Notes: generated by a model not told the origin, from the sequence alone. Positions 37,467 to 47,631 are shown, counted from the first letter of the stretch. The stretch: DNA of 64,000 bases from Pusillimonas sp. T7-7 (GCF_000209655.1 NC_015458.1:2480001-2544000); one strand, 5' to 3'. Numbers and translations are program-made.

Positions 37467-38106
37467 GGCGAGTAAGCCTCAGCTGATCCAGCGCTACTCC
37501 ACCAGCCAGCGCATCAACCACTGGATTATTGCCATTACCTTCGTATTGCTGGCGGTATCAGGGCTTGCCCTGTTTCATCCGGCCTTCTACTGGCTTAGCA
37601 ATCTCTTGGGCGGCGGCGTCTGGACACGCATTCTGCATCCTTTCATCGGGGTACTGATGTTCGTCTGCTTCGCCGTGTTTGCAGCACGCATGTTCAGCCA
37701 TAACCTGATGACCCGCAATGACGTAGAGTGGGTCAAGCACATCGACGCCGTACTGAACAACGACGAAGAAAGAATCCCTGCAGCGGGTCGTTACAACGGC
37801 GGGCAGAAACTGCTGTTCTTTGCCCTGATCCTTCTGATGCTGGGCCTGCTGCTGACCGGCGTGGTGATGTGGCGTTCGTATTTTTCCTATCTATTTCCCA
37901 TCTGGGGCATACGCCTGGCATCGTTACTGCATGCGCTCTTTGCATTTTTGATAATTTGCGCGATCATAGTGCATATCTATGCGGGAATTTGGGTCAAGGG
38001 TTCGGTGCAAGCCATGACGCGCGGCACGGTCACACCAGGCTGGGCCTGGAAGCACCACCGGAACTGGCTGCGTCAGTTGCGCGGCACAACGCCCCACAAC
38101 AAGTAA
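37459..38106 (+). CDS. fdnI: Formate dehydrogenase-N gamma subunit, cytochrome b556
   Basis: This membrane subunit binds haem b and reduces quinone. The 215-residue product has four hydrophobic helices (for example [19 protein letters not shown] and [19 protein letters not shown]) with histidines placed as in the family: [17 protein letters not shown], and [19 protein letters not shown]. The start overlaps the end of fdnH. Together, FdnGHI couples formate oxidation to the quinone pool, possibly for nitrate or oxygen respiration. Confidence 0.95.
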   Translation: MNKASKPQLIQRYSTSQRINHWIIAITFVLLAVSGLALFHPAFYWLSNLLGGGVWTRILHPFIGVLMFVCFAVFAARMFSHNLMTRNDVEWVKHIDAVLNNDEERIPAAGRYNGGQKLLFFALILLMLGLLLTGVVMWRSYFSYLFPIWGIRLASLLHALFAFLIICAIIVHIYAGIWVKGSVQAMTRGTVTPGWAWKHHRNWLRQLRGTTPHNK

Positions 38107-38186
38107 GCGCCTTTCAGGCTCTTTATCTGCATGGCTACCCCGTGTTTATCGCAGGGGGCAGCCATGTTTTTTCAGGAGAAACTGCC

Positions 38187-39125
38187 TTGCAGCGAATTCT
38201 TGCGCGTGGCGAAATCGAAAGCCTCGACCACACCTCCATTCCACGCCTGCGCCAGCCCGTACGGGCCTCGATCTTCGCCGACCGGGCCGCACGCTTGCGT
38301 CAGTTGGCACAAGACCACCCCCTTTCCACTTATTTGCTGCTGATGGCAGGCTTGGCCGACGGCCAGGGCAAAGCGCTGAAGCATTGCAACATGCCGGGCC
38401 CCAGCAATGAGCGCATTGACCTGGCCCAGGCACACGGCATGCCTCCCTTGCAAGCTACAGGCTGGGAGCGTGATCCGGGCTGGCGCAATCTGCTCGCCGG
38501 CCTGCTGGATCACATGGCAGGCCTGTCCGGGCTGCCGCCCCAAGCCCTCGACATCGTACATACACTGCAACAACGCTTGAATAGCGATCCTGAAACCATA
38601 GAGGATCAAGCTGACGCACTATTGGCCGAACGTGAAGAATGCGTTGATGCGGCAGCCGCTCCTTTCGTCATGGCGGCCTTGCAGGTGTACTGGACCAGCC
38701 TCGCCGCCGATTTCCTGGTAAGCGCCCTTCCCGTTGTCACACCCCATGGCGTATGCCCGCTATGCGGCAGCCTGCCTGTGGCCAGTGTTGTTCATGTGGG
38801 CGGCCAGGCCGATGCCTGCCGTTACTTGTGTTGCTCACTGTGCTCCGCCGAATGGCATTTGGTGCGCGTTACCTGCTCGCATTGCCAGGACACCAAGGAA
38901 ATCTCCTACCATTCCATCGAAGGTGGGCCAGAGGGCATCAAGGCCGAATCCTGTAACCACTGCCATACTTATCGAAAAATCTTCTACCAGGAAAAAGTCC
39001 TGGGTGTGGATGCGGTGGCCGATGATCTGGCCAGCCTGACACTGGACATGCTGATGGGCGATGCGGGCTACTCGCGCGCCAGCGGCAACCCATTGCTGTG
39101 GCAGCATGAACAGGTTGAATCATGA
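38187..39125 (+). CDS. fdhE: Formate dehydrogenase accessory protein FdhE
   Basis: FdhE is a rubredoxin-like accessory protein needed for active respiratory formate dehydrogenases. The 312-residue product is close to the E. coli length (309). It starts with [21 protein letters not shown] and carries four CxxC pairs (CPLCG, CSLC, CSHC, CNHC) that would bind iron or zinc. The start is a TTG at 38187, with AGGAG 9 bases upstream; the frame is open far upstream, but that part only shadows fdnI. The stop overlaps the selA ATG (ATGA). Confidence 0.92.
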   Translation: MQRILARGEIESLDHTSIPRLRQPVRASIFADRAARLRQLAQDHPLSTYLLLMAGLADGQGKALKHCNMPGPSNERIDLAQAHGMPPLQATGWERDPGWRNLLAGLLDHMAGLSGLPPQALDIVHTLQQRLNSDPETIEDQADALLAEREECVDAAAAPFVMAALQVYWTSLAADFLVSALPVVTPHGVCPLCGSLPVASVVHVGGQADACRYLCCSLCSAEWHLVRVTCSHCQDTKEISYHSIEGGPEGIKAESCNHCHTYRKIFYQEKVLGVDAVADDLASLTLDMLMGDAGYSRASGNPLLWQHEQVES

Positions 39126-40570
39126 CGGAGCAACCGCCCGTTAACGTTTCCAAAACCGCAATCAAGCCGGCACAAGCAACAGACATTCCCTCATTAGAGC
39201 GCTTGCTGAGTTCGGCGCCCGGCCAAGTCTTGGCTGGCGCTGTCGGCCGCAGCCGGCTCGCGGCAACGCTACGCCAGCTTCTGGACGAAGCACGAGCCCA
39301 GGCGGTGGCTGGAACCCTTCCCGCTGCCGCACTTGAACACGACGCGCTATTGAGCCGGGCACAATCGCAGCTTGATGCCCAGGATCAGCCCCGCTTGCGC
39401 GCTGTCTACAACCTAACCGGCACTGTGCTGCATACCAACCTGGGTCGGGCATTACTGCCGGAGGCGGCGATTCAAGCGGTGGTACAGGCCTTGTCTTCAC
39501 CCGCCAATCTTGAGTTCGATCTGAACACAGGCCGCCGCGGCGACCGCGATGATCTGATTGAAGAGCTGTTGTGCGAGCTGACCGGCGCTGAAGCGGCAAC
39601 GGTGGTAAACAACAACGCCGCCGCCGTATTGCTGATGCTCAACGCGCTGGCCAACCGACGTGAAGTCGTGGTGTCACGCGGGGAATTGGTCGAAATTGGC
39701 GGGGCTTTCCGCATTCCCGACATCATGCAGCGCGCCGGCGCACGTCTGGCTGAAATCGGCACAACCAACCGCACTCACCCCGCCGACTACGAAAATGCGG
39801 TGGGGCCGCGTACAGCCATGTTGATGAAGGTACATTGCAGCAACTATGCGGTAACGGGCTTCACGCGCAACGTAAGTGTGGCCCAGGTGGCCAACATTGC
39901 CCACAGCCATGGCCTGCCCGCCGCCGTGGATCTGGGCAGCGGCACGTTGGTGGACCTGACGCTATGGGGCCTGCCCCGCGAAGTAACGGTACGCGAAACG
40001 ATAGAAGCAGGCGCCGACATCGTTACCTTCAGCGGAGACAAGTTGCTGGGCGGCCCCCAGGCTGGGCTTATCGTTGGCCGTGCCGACCTGATACGCAAAA
40101 TCAAGAAAAACCCCTTGAAACGCGCACTGCGCGTAGGCAAGCTTACGCTGGCTGCGCTGGAACCGGTGCTGGCCTTGTACCGCGCCCCCGAGCTACTGGC
40201 CGACAGGCTGACCACACTACGCTTACTGGCACGGCCGGCCGCACACATGCGCCAGCAGGCCCGGCGTCTGCAGCAGGTGCTGCAACAGGCAGTGGGCAAA
40301 GACTATGAAGTGCAAGCCAGCCCAATGTTCAGCCAGATAGGCAGTGGCGCCTTGCCGGTAGATCAGCTTCCTAGTCATGGCCTGATAGTGCGCCATATCG
40401 GTACAGGCGGTTCTGGCCGGGCCCTGCAAAAACTGGAAAGCAATTTGCGGCAGCTGCCGCGTCCGATCATTGGCCGGATCGCGCAGGACGCTCTCTGGCT
40501 GGACCTGCGTTGTCTGGAAGAAAGCGATGAGCCGGCCTTCACCCAACAACTGCAAGAGTATGTCGCATGA
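39122..40570 (+). CDS. selA: L-seryl-tRNA(Sec) selenium transferase
   Basis: SelA is a PLP enzyme that converts Ser-tRNA(Sec) to Sec-tRNA(Sec) using selenophosphate. The 482-residue product shows the family order: [71 protein letters not shown], and [12 protein letters not shown] with the PLP lysine at residue 307. Its ATG overlaps the fdhE stop and its own stop overlaps the selB start, so translation is likely coupled across fdhE-selA-selB. Confidence 0.97.
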   Translation: MTEQPPVNVSKTAIKPAQATDIPSLERLLSSAPGQVLAGAVGRSRLAATLRQLLDEARAQAVAGTLPAAALEHDALLSRAQSQLDAQDQPRLRAVYNLTGTVLHTNLGRALLPEAAIQAVVQALSSPANLEFDLNTGRRGDRDDLIEELLCELTGAEAATVVNNNAAAVLLMLNALANRREVVVSRGELVEIGGAFRIPDIMQRAGARLAEIGTTNRTHPADYENAVGPRTAMLMKVHCSNYAVTGFTRNVSVAQVANIAHSHGLPAAVDLGSGTLVDLTLWGLPREVTVRETIEAGADIVTFSGDKLLGGPQAGLIVGRADLIRKIKKNPLKRALRVGKLTLAALEPVLALYRAPELLADRLTTLRLLARPAAHMRQQARRLQQVLQQAVGKDYEVQASPMFSQIGSGALPVDQLPSHGLIVRHIGTGGSGRALQKLESNLRQLPRPIIGRIAQDALWLDLRCLEESDEPAFTQQLQEYVA

Positions 40571-42492
40571 TTATCGGCACGGCTGGCCACATCGATCATG
40601 GCAAGACCACACTGATACGCGCCCTGACCGGGGTGGACACCGACCGACTGAAAGAAGAAAAAACACGCGGCATTTCCATTGAGCTGGGTTACGCCTACAC
40701 TCCATTGCCCAATGGCGATGTGCTGGGTTTTATTGATGTGCCAGGCCATGAGCGCCTGATTCATACCATGGCTGCGGGCGCCAGTGGCATTGATTTTGGC
40801 TTGTTGGTGGTGGCAGCCGACGATGGCATCATGCCTCAAACGCTGGAACACCTGGCCATTCTTTCCATCTTGGGCGTAGCCCAGGGCGCAGTCGCGGTCA
40901 CCAAGGCGGATCGGGTCGACGAGGCACGTTTGCACGAAGTGCAAAGCCAAGTTGCGCAATTGAGCAATGGCTCTTTTCTGCAAGGCGCACCCGTGTTTTT
41001 CGTTAGCGCGACCATAACAGACGACAAGGGCCTGCAAAGCCTGCACGAGTATCTGCACGCAGCGGCCCAGTCTGTGGCGGCACGCAGCGCCAAAGGCCTG
41101 TTCCGCCTGGCCGTCGACAGAGTATTCACCCTTAAAGGGCATGGCACGGTCGTGACCGGAACCGTTCATGACGGCGTGCTGAGCCTGAGTGACGACACGC
41201 TGGATCTGCGCCTCATGCCCGCCGGGCAGAAGCTGCGTGTGCGCAGCATTCATGCGCAGAATCAAGCTGCGCAGGAAGCACGTGCCGGCCAGCGCTGCGC
41301 CTTGAATCTGAGTGGCGTCGACAAGAACGCCATCATGCGTGGCGACTGGATTGCCGATGCGCGCTGCTTTGTGCCTGGCCGAAATATTGATGTGGAATTG
41401 AGTTTGCTGCCGGACAGTGGAGCCACCCTACGCGCATGGAGCCCCTTGCACATACACTTGGGCGCTTCGCACTTTCTGGCGCATGCCGTACCCCTGTCCA
41501 GCGCTACACTGACTGCAGGTGAAAGAGGGTGGGTGCAGTTGGTATTCAACCAGTCGGTGTGCGCCATGCCCGCAGACCGCTACATCGTGCGCGATGCACA
41601 AGCCAGGCACACAATAGGCGGCGGCGTAGTGCTGGATCCCAATGCACCGCAGCGCAGGCGACGCTCACCGGAGCGCCTGGCCTGGCTGCGGGCCGTATCG
41701 GAGCACCATACAGCTGCGGGCCTGCAGGGCTTGCTGCAGCAAGCTCCATGGGGGCTGGACGAGCACTATTTCTTGCGTTTGACACGGGGTTCGCCAGCGG
41801 ATCTGGCCCTGCCAGCAGACGCCTTATGGGTCGCTGCCGGCAGCGGTCAAACCTCCCGCACCCTGATCTTGCAATCACACTGGAACACCCTGGCAACCCA
41901 AGCCCTGCAAACCATGACCTCTTTCCATGAGCGTTGGCCAGATGAGCCCGGTATCGATACGGCACGCCTGCGCCGCGTGGCTTGGCCCGCCCTGCCCGAA
42001 GCCGTGTGGTGGGCGCTAGTCGAGCACTTGATCAACACCGGCCAGCTGACGCGCAATGGACCCTGGCTGCATCTGCCAGGGCATGCCGTTACCTTGACAC
42101 CACAAGAAGCCAAGCTCGCCGAGCGCTTGCTACCCCTTGTTCAAGCGGGCGGCTTTGACCCTCCATGGGTGCGCGACCTGGCTGCTCAACTCAGCGAGGA
42201 CGAACAACAATTGCGTCAGACCCTGCTCAAGCTGTTAAGACGCGGTGATGTCTACCAAGTGGTGCACGACCTGTTCTACCACCGTGACCAAGTCATTCGA
42301 CTGGCTGAGCTGATCGCAACGATAGGAAGCACAGGCGTAGGGGCCGCTCAGTTTCGCGACCAGACCGGCCTGGGGCGCAAGCGCGGCATACAAATCCTGG
42401 AATTTTTCGACCGTGCGGGCTACACGCGACGCCTGCGCGACCAGCATGTTTTGCGCAAGAATGGCGCGGACTTCTGGCACCGGCTATCATAG
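40567..42492 (+). CDS. selB: Selenocysteine-specific elongation factor SelB
   Basis: SelB brings Sec-tRNA(Sec) to UGA codons marked by a SECIS hairpin. The 641-residue product has the GTPase motifs GHIDHGKTT (residues 7-15), [15 protein letters not shown] and TKAD, EF-Tu-like domains 2 and 3, then C-terminal winged helices for RNA binding ([35 protein letters not shown]). The length fits the bacterial family (614 in E. coli). It ends 9 bp before the tRNA-Sec gene. Confidence 0.97.
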   Translation: MIIGTAGHIDHGKTTLIRALTGVDTDRLKEEKTRGISIELGYAYTPLPNGDVLGFIDVPGHERLIHTMAAGASGIDFGLLVVAADDGIMPQTLEHLAILSILGVAQGAVAVTKADRVDEARLHEVQSQVAQLSNGSFLQGAPVFFVSATITDDKGLQSLHEYLHAAAQSVAARSAKGLFRLAVDRVFTLKGHGTVVTGTVHDGVLSLSDDTLDLRLMPAGQKLRVRSIHAQNQAAQEARAGQRCALNLSGVDKNAIMRGDWIADARCFVPGRNIDVELSLLPDSGATLRAWSPLHIHLGASHFLAHAVPLSSATLTAGERGWVQLVFNQSVCAMPADRYIVRDAQARHTIGGGVVLDPNAPQRRRRSPERLAWLRAVSEHHTAAGLQGLLQQAPWGLDEHYFLRLTRGSPADLALPADALWVAAGSGQTSRTLILQSHWNTLATQALQTMTSFHERWPDEPGIDTARLRRVAWPALPEAVWWALVEHLINTGQLTRNGPWLHLPGHAVTLTPQEAKLAERLLPLVQAGGFDPPWVRDLAAQLSEDEQQLRQTLLKLLRRGDVYQVVHDLFYHRDQVIRLAELIATIGSTGVGAAQFRDQTGLGRKRGIQILEFFDRAGYTRRLRDQHVLRKNGADFWHRLS

Positions 42493-42501
42493 CGGCCTAC
42501 A

Positions 42502-42597
42502 GGAAGGCATTCGTGTCCGGTGGCATGGCTGGGCTTCAAACCCAGTTGGGGATGTCAGACATTCCCAGGTAGGTTCGACTCCTGCTGCTTTCCGCCA
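42502..42597 (+). tRNA. selC: tRNA-Sec (UCA anticodon)
   Basis: This 96-base gene closely follows E. coli selC. The long 8-bp acceptor stem pairs GGAAGGCA with TGCTTTCC (one G-T pair). The anticodon stem CTGGG/CCCAG encloses loop CTTCAAA with TCA at 42536-42538. The extra arm GGGGATGT/ACATTCCC is long, as in tRNA-Sec, and the T-loop GGTTCGACTCC is present. CCA is encoded. It lies between selB and selD, probably in the same transcript. Confidence 0.96.
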
Positions 42598-42616
42598 AGA
42601 TCGCAGGAGCTCAAAA

Positions 42617-43678
42617 ATGAAAGACACGGTATCCACTTCAAACAAACCACGCCTGACCTCGCTTTCTCATGGCGGCGGCTGCGGCTGCAAGATTGCTCCG
42701 GGGGTGCTGTCGGAGTTGCTGGCGGGCATCCCGGCGGGCCAGCCCTATGCCGCCCTGATGGTCGGCAACGAAACCTCTGACGATGCTGCGGTCTATCGGC
42801 TGAACGATCAGCAAGCACTGATCGCCACCACCGACTTCTTCATGCCCATCGTCGATGACCCTTACGACTTTGGACGCATCGCAGCAGCCAATGCCCTGTC
42901 TGACATCTATGCCATGGGCGGCTCGCCCATCATGGCATTGGCCCTGGTCGGCATGCCCATCAACGTGCTGCCCAAGTCCGACATTGCCGGCATACTGGAA
43001 GGCGGTGCGGCCATTTGCAGCCAGGCAGGCATACCGATTGCCGGCGGGCACTCTATCGACTCGGTCGAACCCATATACGGCTTGGCAGCCATGGGGCTGG
43101 CACACCCCGACCACATCAAGCGCAACAGCGACGCCCAGGCGGGCGATGTGCTGGTCCTGGGCAAGGCCCTGGGTGTGGGTATTTTATCGGCCGCCCTGAA
43201 GAAAAACATTCTGGATGCCGACGGTTATCGTGCCATGATAGACAGCACCACCCAATTGAATCGGCCGGGCGCCACCCTGAGCGGACTGAGCGGCGTACAC
43301 GCCATTACCGATGTCACGGGTTTCGGCTTGCTGGGCCATACCCTGGAAGTCGCCCGTGCCTCGGGCCTGACCGCCAAGCTGCGCTACACCGATCTGCCTT
43401 GGCTGGCCGGCGTGCGTGAACTTGCTGCTCAGGGGGCAATCACCGGCGCCTCTGGCCGCAACTGGGCCTCTTACGGCGAATCCATTGCGCTGGCGCCCCA
43501 ACTGGACGAGACTATGCGTGCTTTGCTGTGCGACCCGCAAACTTCGGGCGGCCTGCTGGTGGCATGCGCCCCCGACGCCGTTACCCAGGTGCTCGACACC
43601 TTCCATTCCGAAGGCTTTGCACAGGCCGCCGTAATCGGCGAGCTGACCGCAGGCAAGGCCACAGTGCAGGTCGTATAG
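42617..43678 (+). CDS. selD: Selenide, water dikinase (selenophosphate synthetase)
   Basis: SelD makes selenophosphate from selenide and ATP. The ATG at 42617 (GCAGGAG upstream) gives 353 residues; an in-frame extension would run through the tRNA-Sec gene. The N-terminal motif GGGCGCK has Cys22 and Lys25, equivalent to Cys17 and Lys20 of E. coli SelD. This is therefore the cysteine form, not a selenoprotein itself. Later motifs include SDIYAMGGSPIMALALVGMP, AGGHSIDSVEPIYGLA, DVTGFGLLGH and DPQTSGGLL. It follows tRNA-Sec by 19 bp and closes the selenium island. Confidence 0.97.
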   Translation: MKDTVSTSNKPRLTSLSHGGGCGCKIAPGVLSELLAGIPAGQPYAALMVGNETSDDAAVYRLNDQQALIATTDFFMPIVDDPYDFGRIAAANALSDIYAMGGSPIMALALVGMPINVLPKSDIAGILEGGAAICSQAGIPIAGGHSIDSVEPIYGLAAMGLAHPDHIKRNSDAQAGDVLVLGKALGVGILSAALKKNILDADGYRAMIDSTTQLNRPGATLSGLSGVHAITDVTGFGLLGHTLEVARASGLTAKLRYTDLPWLAGVRELAAQGAITGASGRNWASYGESIALAPQLDETMRALLCDPQTSGGLLVACAPDAVTQVLDTFHSEGFAQAAVIGELTAGKATVQVV

Positions 43679-43685
43679 CAATACG

Positions 43686-43706
43686 GCCTGCAGCAAGGCT
43701 GCGGGC
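43686..43706. terminator. Hairpin between selD and the DUF808 gene
   Basis: GCCTGCAGC and GCTGCGGGC pair around AAG with one G-T-type mismatch, followed by AAGTTACTGTTT. It lies between convergent stops and may serve both genes. Confidence 0.5.
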
Positions 43707-43709
43707 AAG

Positions 43710-44636
43710 TTACTGTTTACTTTTCCTGAAACGATTCACCACCCAGACCAGGCCCATTGCCACGAACCCGGCAGCAATGCCCAGGACGGCATTGGCCAAA
43801 GTGGGCCCCGCTACGGCAAGCACACTGGCAACTGCGCCAGGCCAACTGCTCGCCGACGGCAGAAGATTGTGCAGCCAGGCCTCGAAGCCAGGCAGGCCAT
43901 GCGCCAATATGCCGCCACCCACCAGAAACATGGCGATCGTACCCACAATGGAAAGACCTTTCATCAAGTAGGGGGCCACGATCAATATGCCCCGCCCTAC
44001 CGCAGTCAGTACAACACTTTGGCGCTGACTCAGGTAAAGCCCCGCGTCATCAAGTTTGACTACGCAGGCAACAAAACCATACACGCCCACAGTCATGATG
44101 ATGGCAATAACCGATACCACTGTTGCCTGTGTTGTAAAAGAGGCCAGGGCCACCGTACCCAAGGTAATGGCGATGATTTCGGCCGACAAGATGAAATCGG
44201 TTTTGATGGCCCCCTTGATCTTGTCCTGCTCAGGCGTATCTACAGGCTGAGGCGCATCGGCGGCCAGGCTGGCGGGATCAAGATGAGCCCTGTCTTGCTT
44301 GTGAAACAAGCTGTGCAAGACTTTTTCCACCCCCTCGTAGCACAGGTATATGCCCCCCAGCATCAGCAAAGGCGTAATGGCCGCAGGCAAAAATGCACTG
44401 ATGGCCAGGGCCAGCGGTACGAGTATGAGTTTGTTCAGGAAGGAGCCTTTGGCTACCGCCCACACCACGGGCAGTTCACGCTTGGCCACCACGCCACTGA
44501 CCTGCTGCGCATTCAGGGCAATGTCATCGCCCAATACCCCGGCTGTTTTCTTGCTGGCCGCCTTGGTCAACAAGGCGACGTCATCGAGCACGCTTGCAAT
44601 ATCATCAAGCAGTGTTAATAGGCTAGCGCCGGCCAT
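43710..44636 (-). CDS. DUF808 (YedI-like) inner-membrane protein
   Basis: The 308-residue membrane protein matches the DUF808/YedI family: [43 protein letters not shown] at the start is diagnostic, followed by several hydrophobic helices ([43 protein letters not shown] stretch; [19 protein letters not shown]). Function is unknown. The ATG at 44636 is chosen because AAGGAA lies just upstream and the family begins here; an earlier in-frame codon adds 46 residues without similarity. It is convergent with selD. Confidence 0.85.
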   Translation of the reverse strand: MAGASLLTLLDDIASVLDDVALLTKAASKKTAGVLGDDIALNAQQVSGVVAKRELPVVWAVAKGSFLNKLILVPLALAISAFLPAAITPLLMLGGIYLCYEGVEKVLHSLFHKQDRAHLDPASLAADAPQPVDTPEQDKIKGAIKTDFILSAEIIAITLGTVALASFTTQATVVSVIAIIMTVGVYGFVACVVKLDDAGLYLSQRQSVVLTAVGRGILIVAPYLMKGLSIVGTIAMFLVGGGILAHGLPGFEAWLHNLLPSASSWPGAVASVLAVAGPTLANAVLGIAAGFVAMGLVWVVNRFRKSKQ

Positions 44637-44739
44637 GGCGTTCCTTGCTGAGCTGTTTTCGACAGCGCTATAGTAATGCCGACTTGAAGGCAGCGCTAAA
44701 AATTTTACACACGGTTTTACCTGTACACCGAATACGGTC

Positions 44740-45126
44740 TTAGCTGAACAGCCCATCTTCGTCGAGCAGTTCAAACACGATACTCACATTGGCCGCCAGG
44801 CCACGCCGTATCGCCGCTGGAATCGACGCACGCACTTTCCGGCACAGACCTGGCTTGTCATGAACCTCTATCTGCAAGCCCATGACTGTTCGTACCTCGT
44901 TGGGGCCGGCAGTGATATCCACCACAACGCCCAGCTGCTTGTGGATCAAGGCCTGCATGTGGCGCAGGTCGGCCAGGCTGGCAAGGCATTCCAGCCGCTG
45001 GATCAGTCGCTTTTCCTCTTCACGCGTCAGCAACAGCACCCGTATATCGCTATCGGGACTGGACAGCAGCTGCTCTCGCTCGCAAATACAGGAGCCCGGC
45101 GGGCACGCCGTGCGCAAAGGTGGCAT
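44740..45126 (-). CDS. Conserved hypothetical protein with N-terminal CxC motif
   Basis: The 128-residue soluble product is not assigned to a named family. It opens with [14 protein letters not shown], containing three cysteines within seven residues, then a helical stretch ([32 protein letters not shown]), and a region [18 protein letters not shown] with QPGLC-like DKPGLCRK. It ends in a short acidic segment. Similar small proteins seem to occur in Burkholderiales, judged from memory of the sequence style. The cysteines could bind a metal, but no catalytic residues are evident. It stands alone between the DUF808 and iclR-type genes. Confidence 0.7.
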   Translation of the reverse strand: MPPLRTACPPGSCICEREQLLSSPDSDIRVLLLTREEEKRLIQRLECLASLADLRHMQALIHKQLGVVVDITAGPNEVRTVMGLQIEVHDKPGLCRKVRASIPAAIRRGLAANVSIVFELLDEDGLFS

Positions 45127-45226
45127 GGTTCAAATCAAGTAGTCAGATTCCAAGTATGACTATTCTACGACGTCGGCACTGGCCTTGACAGCGGCATTGC
45201 CGACGCCTTTCTTGCACGCGACGGCG

Positions 45227-45994
45227 TCAATAAGCATTGCGCTGCTGAAACTGCCTGATGGCATTGAGCAGGAAAGGGGTGAACTTCTCCGCATAGGCTT
45301 CGGCCGTCCATTCATACGAGGAACCCGAGATATGCAAGGCGCCATATGGCACGCCACATTCATTGACGACCGCCGCCCCAAGACCGACCTCACCCAAAAT
45401 GAACTCATCGACCGCCTGCGCATAACCCTGCTTGCGAGCCTTGCTCAATTCAGCCTTGATTGCATCGACGGATGTCAGTGTTTTGGACGTATGGGCGACC
45501 AGTTTTGCTGAGGAAAAGAAAGCCTCTTGCTCGGCCTCGTCCAGCCGTGACAAGAACGCACGCCCGCCAGCGGTACAGTACAAGGGCACTCGGCGACCCA
45601 CCAGCGAAGCATGGTAATGCTGATCCTTGGTTTGATGCCGCATCACATGCACCAGTTCATTGCCATCGTGCAGCGACAGGCTGATCTTTTCTCCGGTGGC
45701 TTTCGACAGATCGAGCATGATGGGATTCAAGGCCTCGATCAGTTCGTGAGTGCGAAGAAAATGAAAAGTCAGATCCAGCACTCGTTTACCCAAGCGATAA
45801 CGTCGTGTGGCGGGGTGCTGTTCCAGATAGCCTTCGGCATAAAGCGTGTAGGTATAACGCTGTGCCGCACTCTTGTCCAGGCCGCTACGCGTCATGATAT
45901 CGGTCAGGCTCAAATCGCCCGATGTCCCCTTGAAACAGTTGAGTACCTGAAAGGCCTTGCCCACAGATCCAACATATAGCGCATTGACGGTCAT
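45227..45994 (-). CDS. IclR-family transcriptional regulator
   Basis: The product (255 residues from the ATG at 45994; a TTG 18 bases earlier is possible) has the IclR layout. An N-terminal winged helix (VGKAFQVLNCFKGTSGDLSLTDIMTRSGLDKSAAQRYTYTLYAEGYLEQ) is followed by an effector-binding domain with RVPLYCTAGGRAFLS and EVGLGAAVVNECGVPYGALHISG. It is divergent from a GntP-family permease, and the shared spacer has palindromes typical of an operator, so it probably controls that transporter. The ligand, likely a sugar acid or hydroxyacid, is unknown. Confidence 0.9.
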   Translation of the reverse strand: MTVNALYVGSVGKAFQVLNCFKGTSGDLSLTDIMTRSGLDKSAAQRYTYTLYAEGYLEQHPATRRYRLGKRVLDLTFHFLRTHELIEALNPIMLDLSKATGEKISLSLHDGNELVHVMRHQTKDQHYHASLVGRRVPLYCTAGGRAFLSRLDEAEQEAFFSSAKLVAHTSKTLTSVDAIKAELSKARKQGYAQAVDEFILGEVGLGAAVVNECGVPYGALHISGSSYEWTAEAYAEKFTPFLLNAIRQFQQRNAY

Positions 45995-46041
45995 GACTCC
46001 TCCTGCCGGCAATTAAAGCATTTATTATTAATTTATAATAC

Positions 46042-46056
46042 ACTATATTATATAGT
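46042..46056. promoter_or_regulatory. 15-bp palindrome in the iclR-gntP spacer
   Basis: ACTATATTATATAGT is a perfect odd-centred palindrome in an AT-rich stretch. IclR proteins usually bind palindromes of about this length, so it is a candidate operator, possibly overlapping -10 sequences of both genes. Confidence 0.5.
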
Positions 46057-46074
46057 AATACATTAAGATAACGC

Positions 46075-46098
46075 TGAGCCTGTCCAAGAACAGGCTCA
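46075..46098 (+). repeat. Inverted repeat in the leader of the GntP-family gene
   Basis: TGAGCCTGT (46075-46083) pairs with ACAGGCTCA (46090-46098), a perfect 9-bp stem with a 6-base loop, 30 bases before the start codon. It may be a second operator or an RNA hairpin in the leader. Confidence 0.5.
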
Positions 46099-46128
46099 AT
46101 TCATTCTTTCAAAGATAAAAACCATCAT

Positions 46129-47535
46129 ATGACAAGCACGCTCGCCATTGTTGTTTCCCTTGTTTTGCTGATGTACCTGGCCTATAGAGGCATTACCGTG
46201 CTGCTGCTGGCGCCGCTTATGGCCGCACTGGCCGTATTGCTTTCAGGCGACATCGCGTTTTTCCTGCCCATCTACACCGACACCTTCATGTCGGCGCTTA
46301 GCGGCTATGTACTGCAGTTCCTGCCCATCTTTCTGTTGGGCGCACTCTTCGGACAGCTGATGGCCGACTCGGGTGCGGCTCACAGCATTTCCCGATGGAT
46401 CGTCGATCGCCTGGGCTACAAGCATGCCATCGTTACAGTCGTTCTGGCGTGCAGCATCCTTACTTATGGCGGTGTTTCACTTTTCGTGGTGGCCTTCGCG
46501 ATTTATCCCATCGCCATTGACCTGTTCCGCACCGCAGACATCCCCAAGCGCCTGGTCCCCGCCTCGATCGCCCTGGGCTCGTTCACCTTTACCATGACCG
46601 CCCTGCCCGGCACGCCGGCCATCCAGAACGCCATCCCCATTCCTTACTACGGCACCAATGTCTTTGCAGCGCCCGGATTGGGCATTATTGCCTCGGTCAT
46701 CATGCTCGGAGGCGGACTGTGGTGGATACATTCACGCGCCGCTGCTGCGCGTCTGAAAGGCGAGGGCTATGGCCAGCACGCCGAGATCAAAGCAACCGAT
46801 GCGGAGCAGGACGAACAACGCGGCTCCCTGTCACATATGCCGCTCTTTCTGGCCGTTCTGCCGCTCTTCCTGGTGGTTGCCGTCAACGGCCTGTTCACCT
46901 ACATTATTTTCCCTGGCGTCGACCTCTCTTTTCTGACAGAACGGTTTCCCAGTGTATCCCCGGCAAAGATGACAGGGCTCTGGGCGCTGATTGTGGCGCT
47001 GGTTGTTGCGTGTGTGACACTCGTCGTATCGCGCCTGGGCCACTGGCGCAATCTTAAGGAAACCATCAACAAAGGCGTGTTCGGCTTTATGCTGCCGCTG
47101 TTCAATACCGCTTCCGAAGTAGGCTACGGGGCAGTCATCGCCAGCCTGGCAGGCTTTGCCATTATCCGCGATGCGGTATTGAACGTGGCGCCCGGCAACC
47201 CCTTGATTTCGGAAGCCATCGCCATGAACGTGCTGGCCGGCATCACCGGCTCGTCGTCCGGCGGTCTGAGTATTGCCTTGCAAACCTTAGGGTCCGATTA
47301 CCTGCGCATGGCACAAGAGGCCGGCATCAGCTCCGAGCTGCTGCACCGTGTGGCCGTGATGGCGGCCGGCGGATTCGACACCCTACCCCATTGCGGCGCC
47401 ATCATCACCTTGCTGGCCATCTGCAATCTGACTCACCGGCAGTCTTATCTGAACATTGCCGCCGTAACCATGGGTGTGCCGCTGGTCGCATTGGTATCGG
47501 TCATCACGCTGGGCACGATGTTCGGCAGCTTCTGA
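46129..47535 (+). CDS. GntP-family permease (gluconate or hydroxyacid:H+ symporter)
   Basis: This 468-residue inner-membrane protein has about a dozen hydrophobic segments and GntP-family features: YGGVSLFVVAFAIYPIA, TFTMTALPGTPAIQNAIP, NTASEVGYGAVIASL, LAGITGSSSGGLSIAL, and FDTLPHCGAIITLL. Relatives import gluconate, D-glycerate or 3-hydroxybutyrate with protons; substrate cannot be chosen from sequence. It is divergent from an IclR regulator, which probably controls it. Its end lies 100 bp before ada with no overlap. Confidence 0.88.
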   Translation: MTSTLAIVVSLVLLMYLAYRGITVLLLAPLMAALAVLLSGDIAFFLPIYTDTFMSALSGYVLQFLPIFLLGALFGQLMADSGAAHSISRWIVDRLGYKHAIVTVVLACSILTYGGVSLFVVAFAIYPIAIDLFRTADIPKRLVPASIALGSFTFTMTALPGTPAIQNAIPIPYYGTNVFAAPGLGIIASVIMLGGGLWWIHSRAAAARLKGEGYGQHAEIKATDAEQDEQRGSLSHMPLFLAVLPLFLVVAVNGLFTYIIFPGVDLSFLTERFPSVSPAKMTGLWALIVALVVACVTLVVSRLGHWRNLKETINKGVFGFMLPLFNTASEVGYGAVIASLAGFAIIRDAVLNVAPGNPLISEAIAMNVLAGITGSSSGGLSIALQTLGSDYLRMAQEAGISSELLHRVAVMAAGGFDTLPHCGAIITLLAICNLTHRQSYLNIAAVTMGVPLVALVSVITLGTMFGSF

Positions 47536-47553
47536 GCACGCCAGGCACGCCGG

Positions 47554-47566
47554 AATTCAAGCGCAA
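47554..47566 (+). promoter_or_regulatory. Ada-box-like operator upstream of ada
   Basis: AATTCAAGCGCAA matches the E. coli ada operator AATTAAAGCGCAA at 12 of 13 positions, keeping both the A box (AAT) and the B box (GCAA) with the same spacing. It lies 70 bp before the ada start, where an activator site would sit. Confidence 0.7.
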
Positions 47567-47596
47567 GAACCGGATTTATCCGATTTTGGTTTAGGA

Positions 47597-47631
47597 TTAC
47601 TCTGGAAACGTCTCCAAGCTTTCCAGAGTAA
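47597..47631 (+). repeat. Perfect inverted repeat just before the ada start codon
   Basis: TTACTCTGGAAA (47597-47608) and TTTCCAGAGTAA (47620-47631) form a perfect 12-bp stem around an 11-base loop. The ATG follows 5 bases later, so a hairpin in the mRNA would hide the ribosome-binding region. Confidence 0.65.

Noticed and set aside
37728..38186. N-terminal extension of the fdhE frame by 153 codons
   Set aside because: This stretch overlaps fdnI in another frame and has no FdhE similarity; the family begins at the TTG with a good ribosome-binding site.
42413..42616. N-terminal extension of the selD frame
   Set aside because: It would run through the tRNA-Sec gene and the selB end; the proper ATG has a ribosome-binding site.
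45160..45423. Minus-strand frame of 87 codons overlapping the IclR gene
   Set aside because: It lies mostly within the conserved IclR effector-domain coding region in another frame and has composition typical of a shadow frame.
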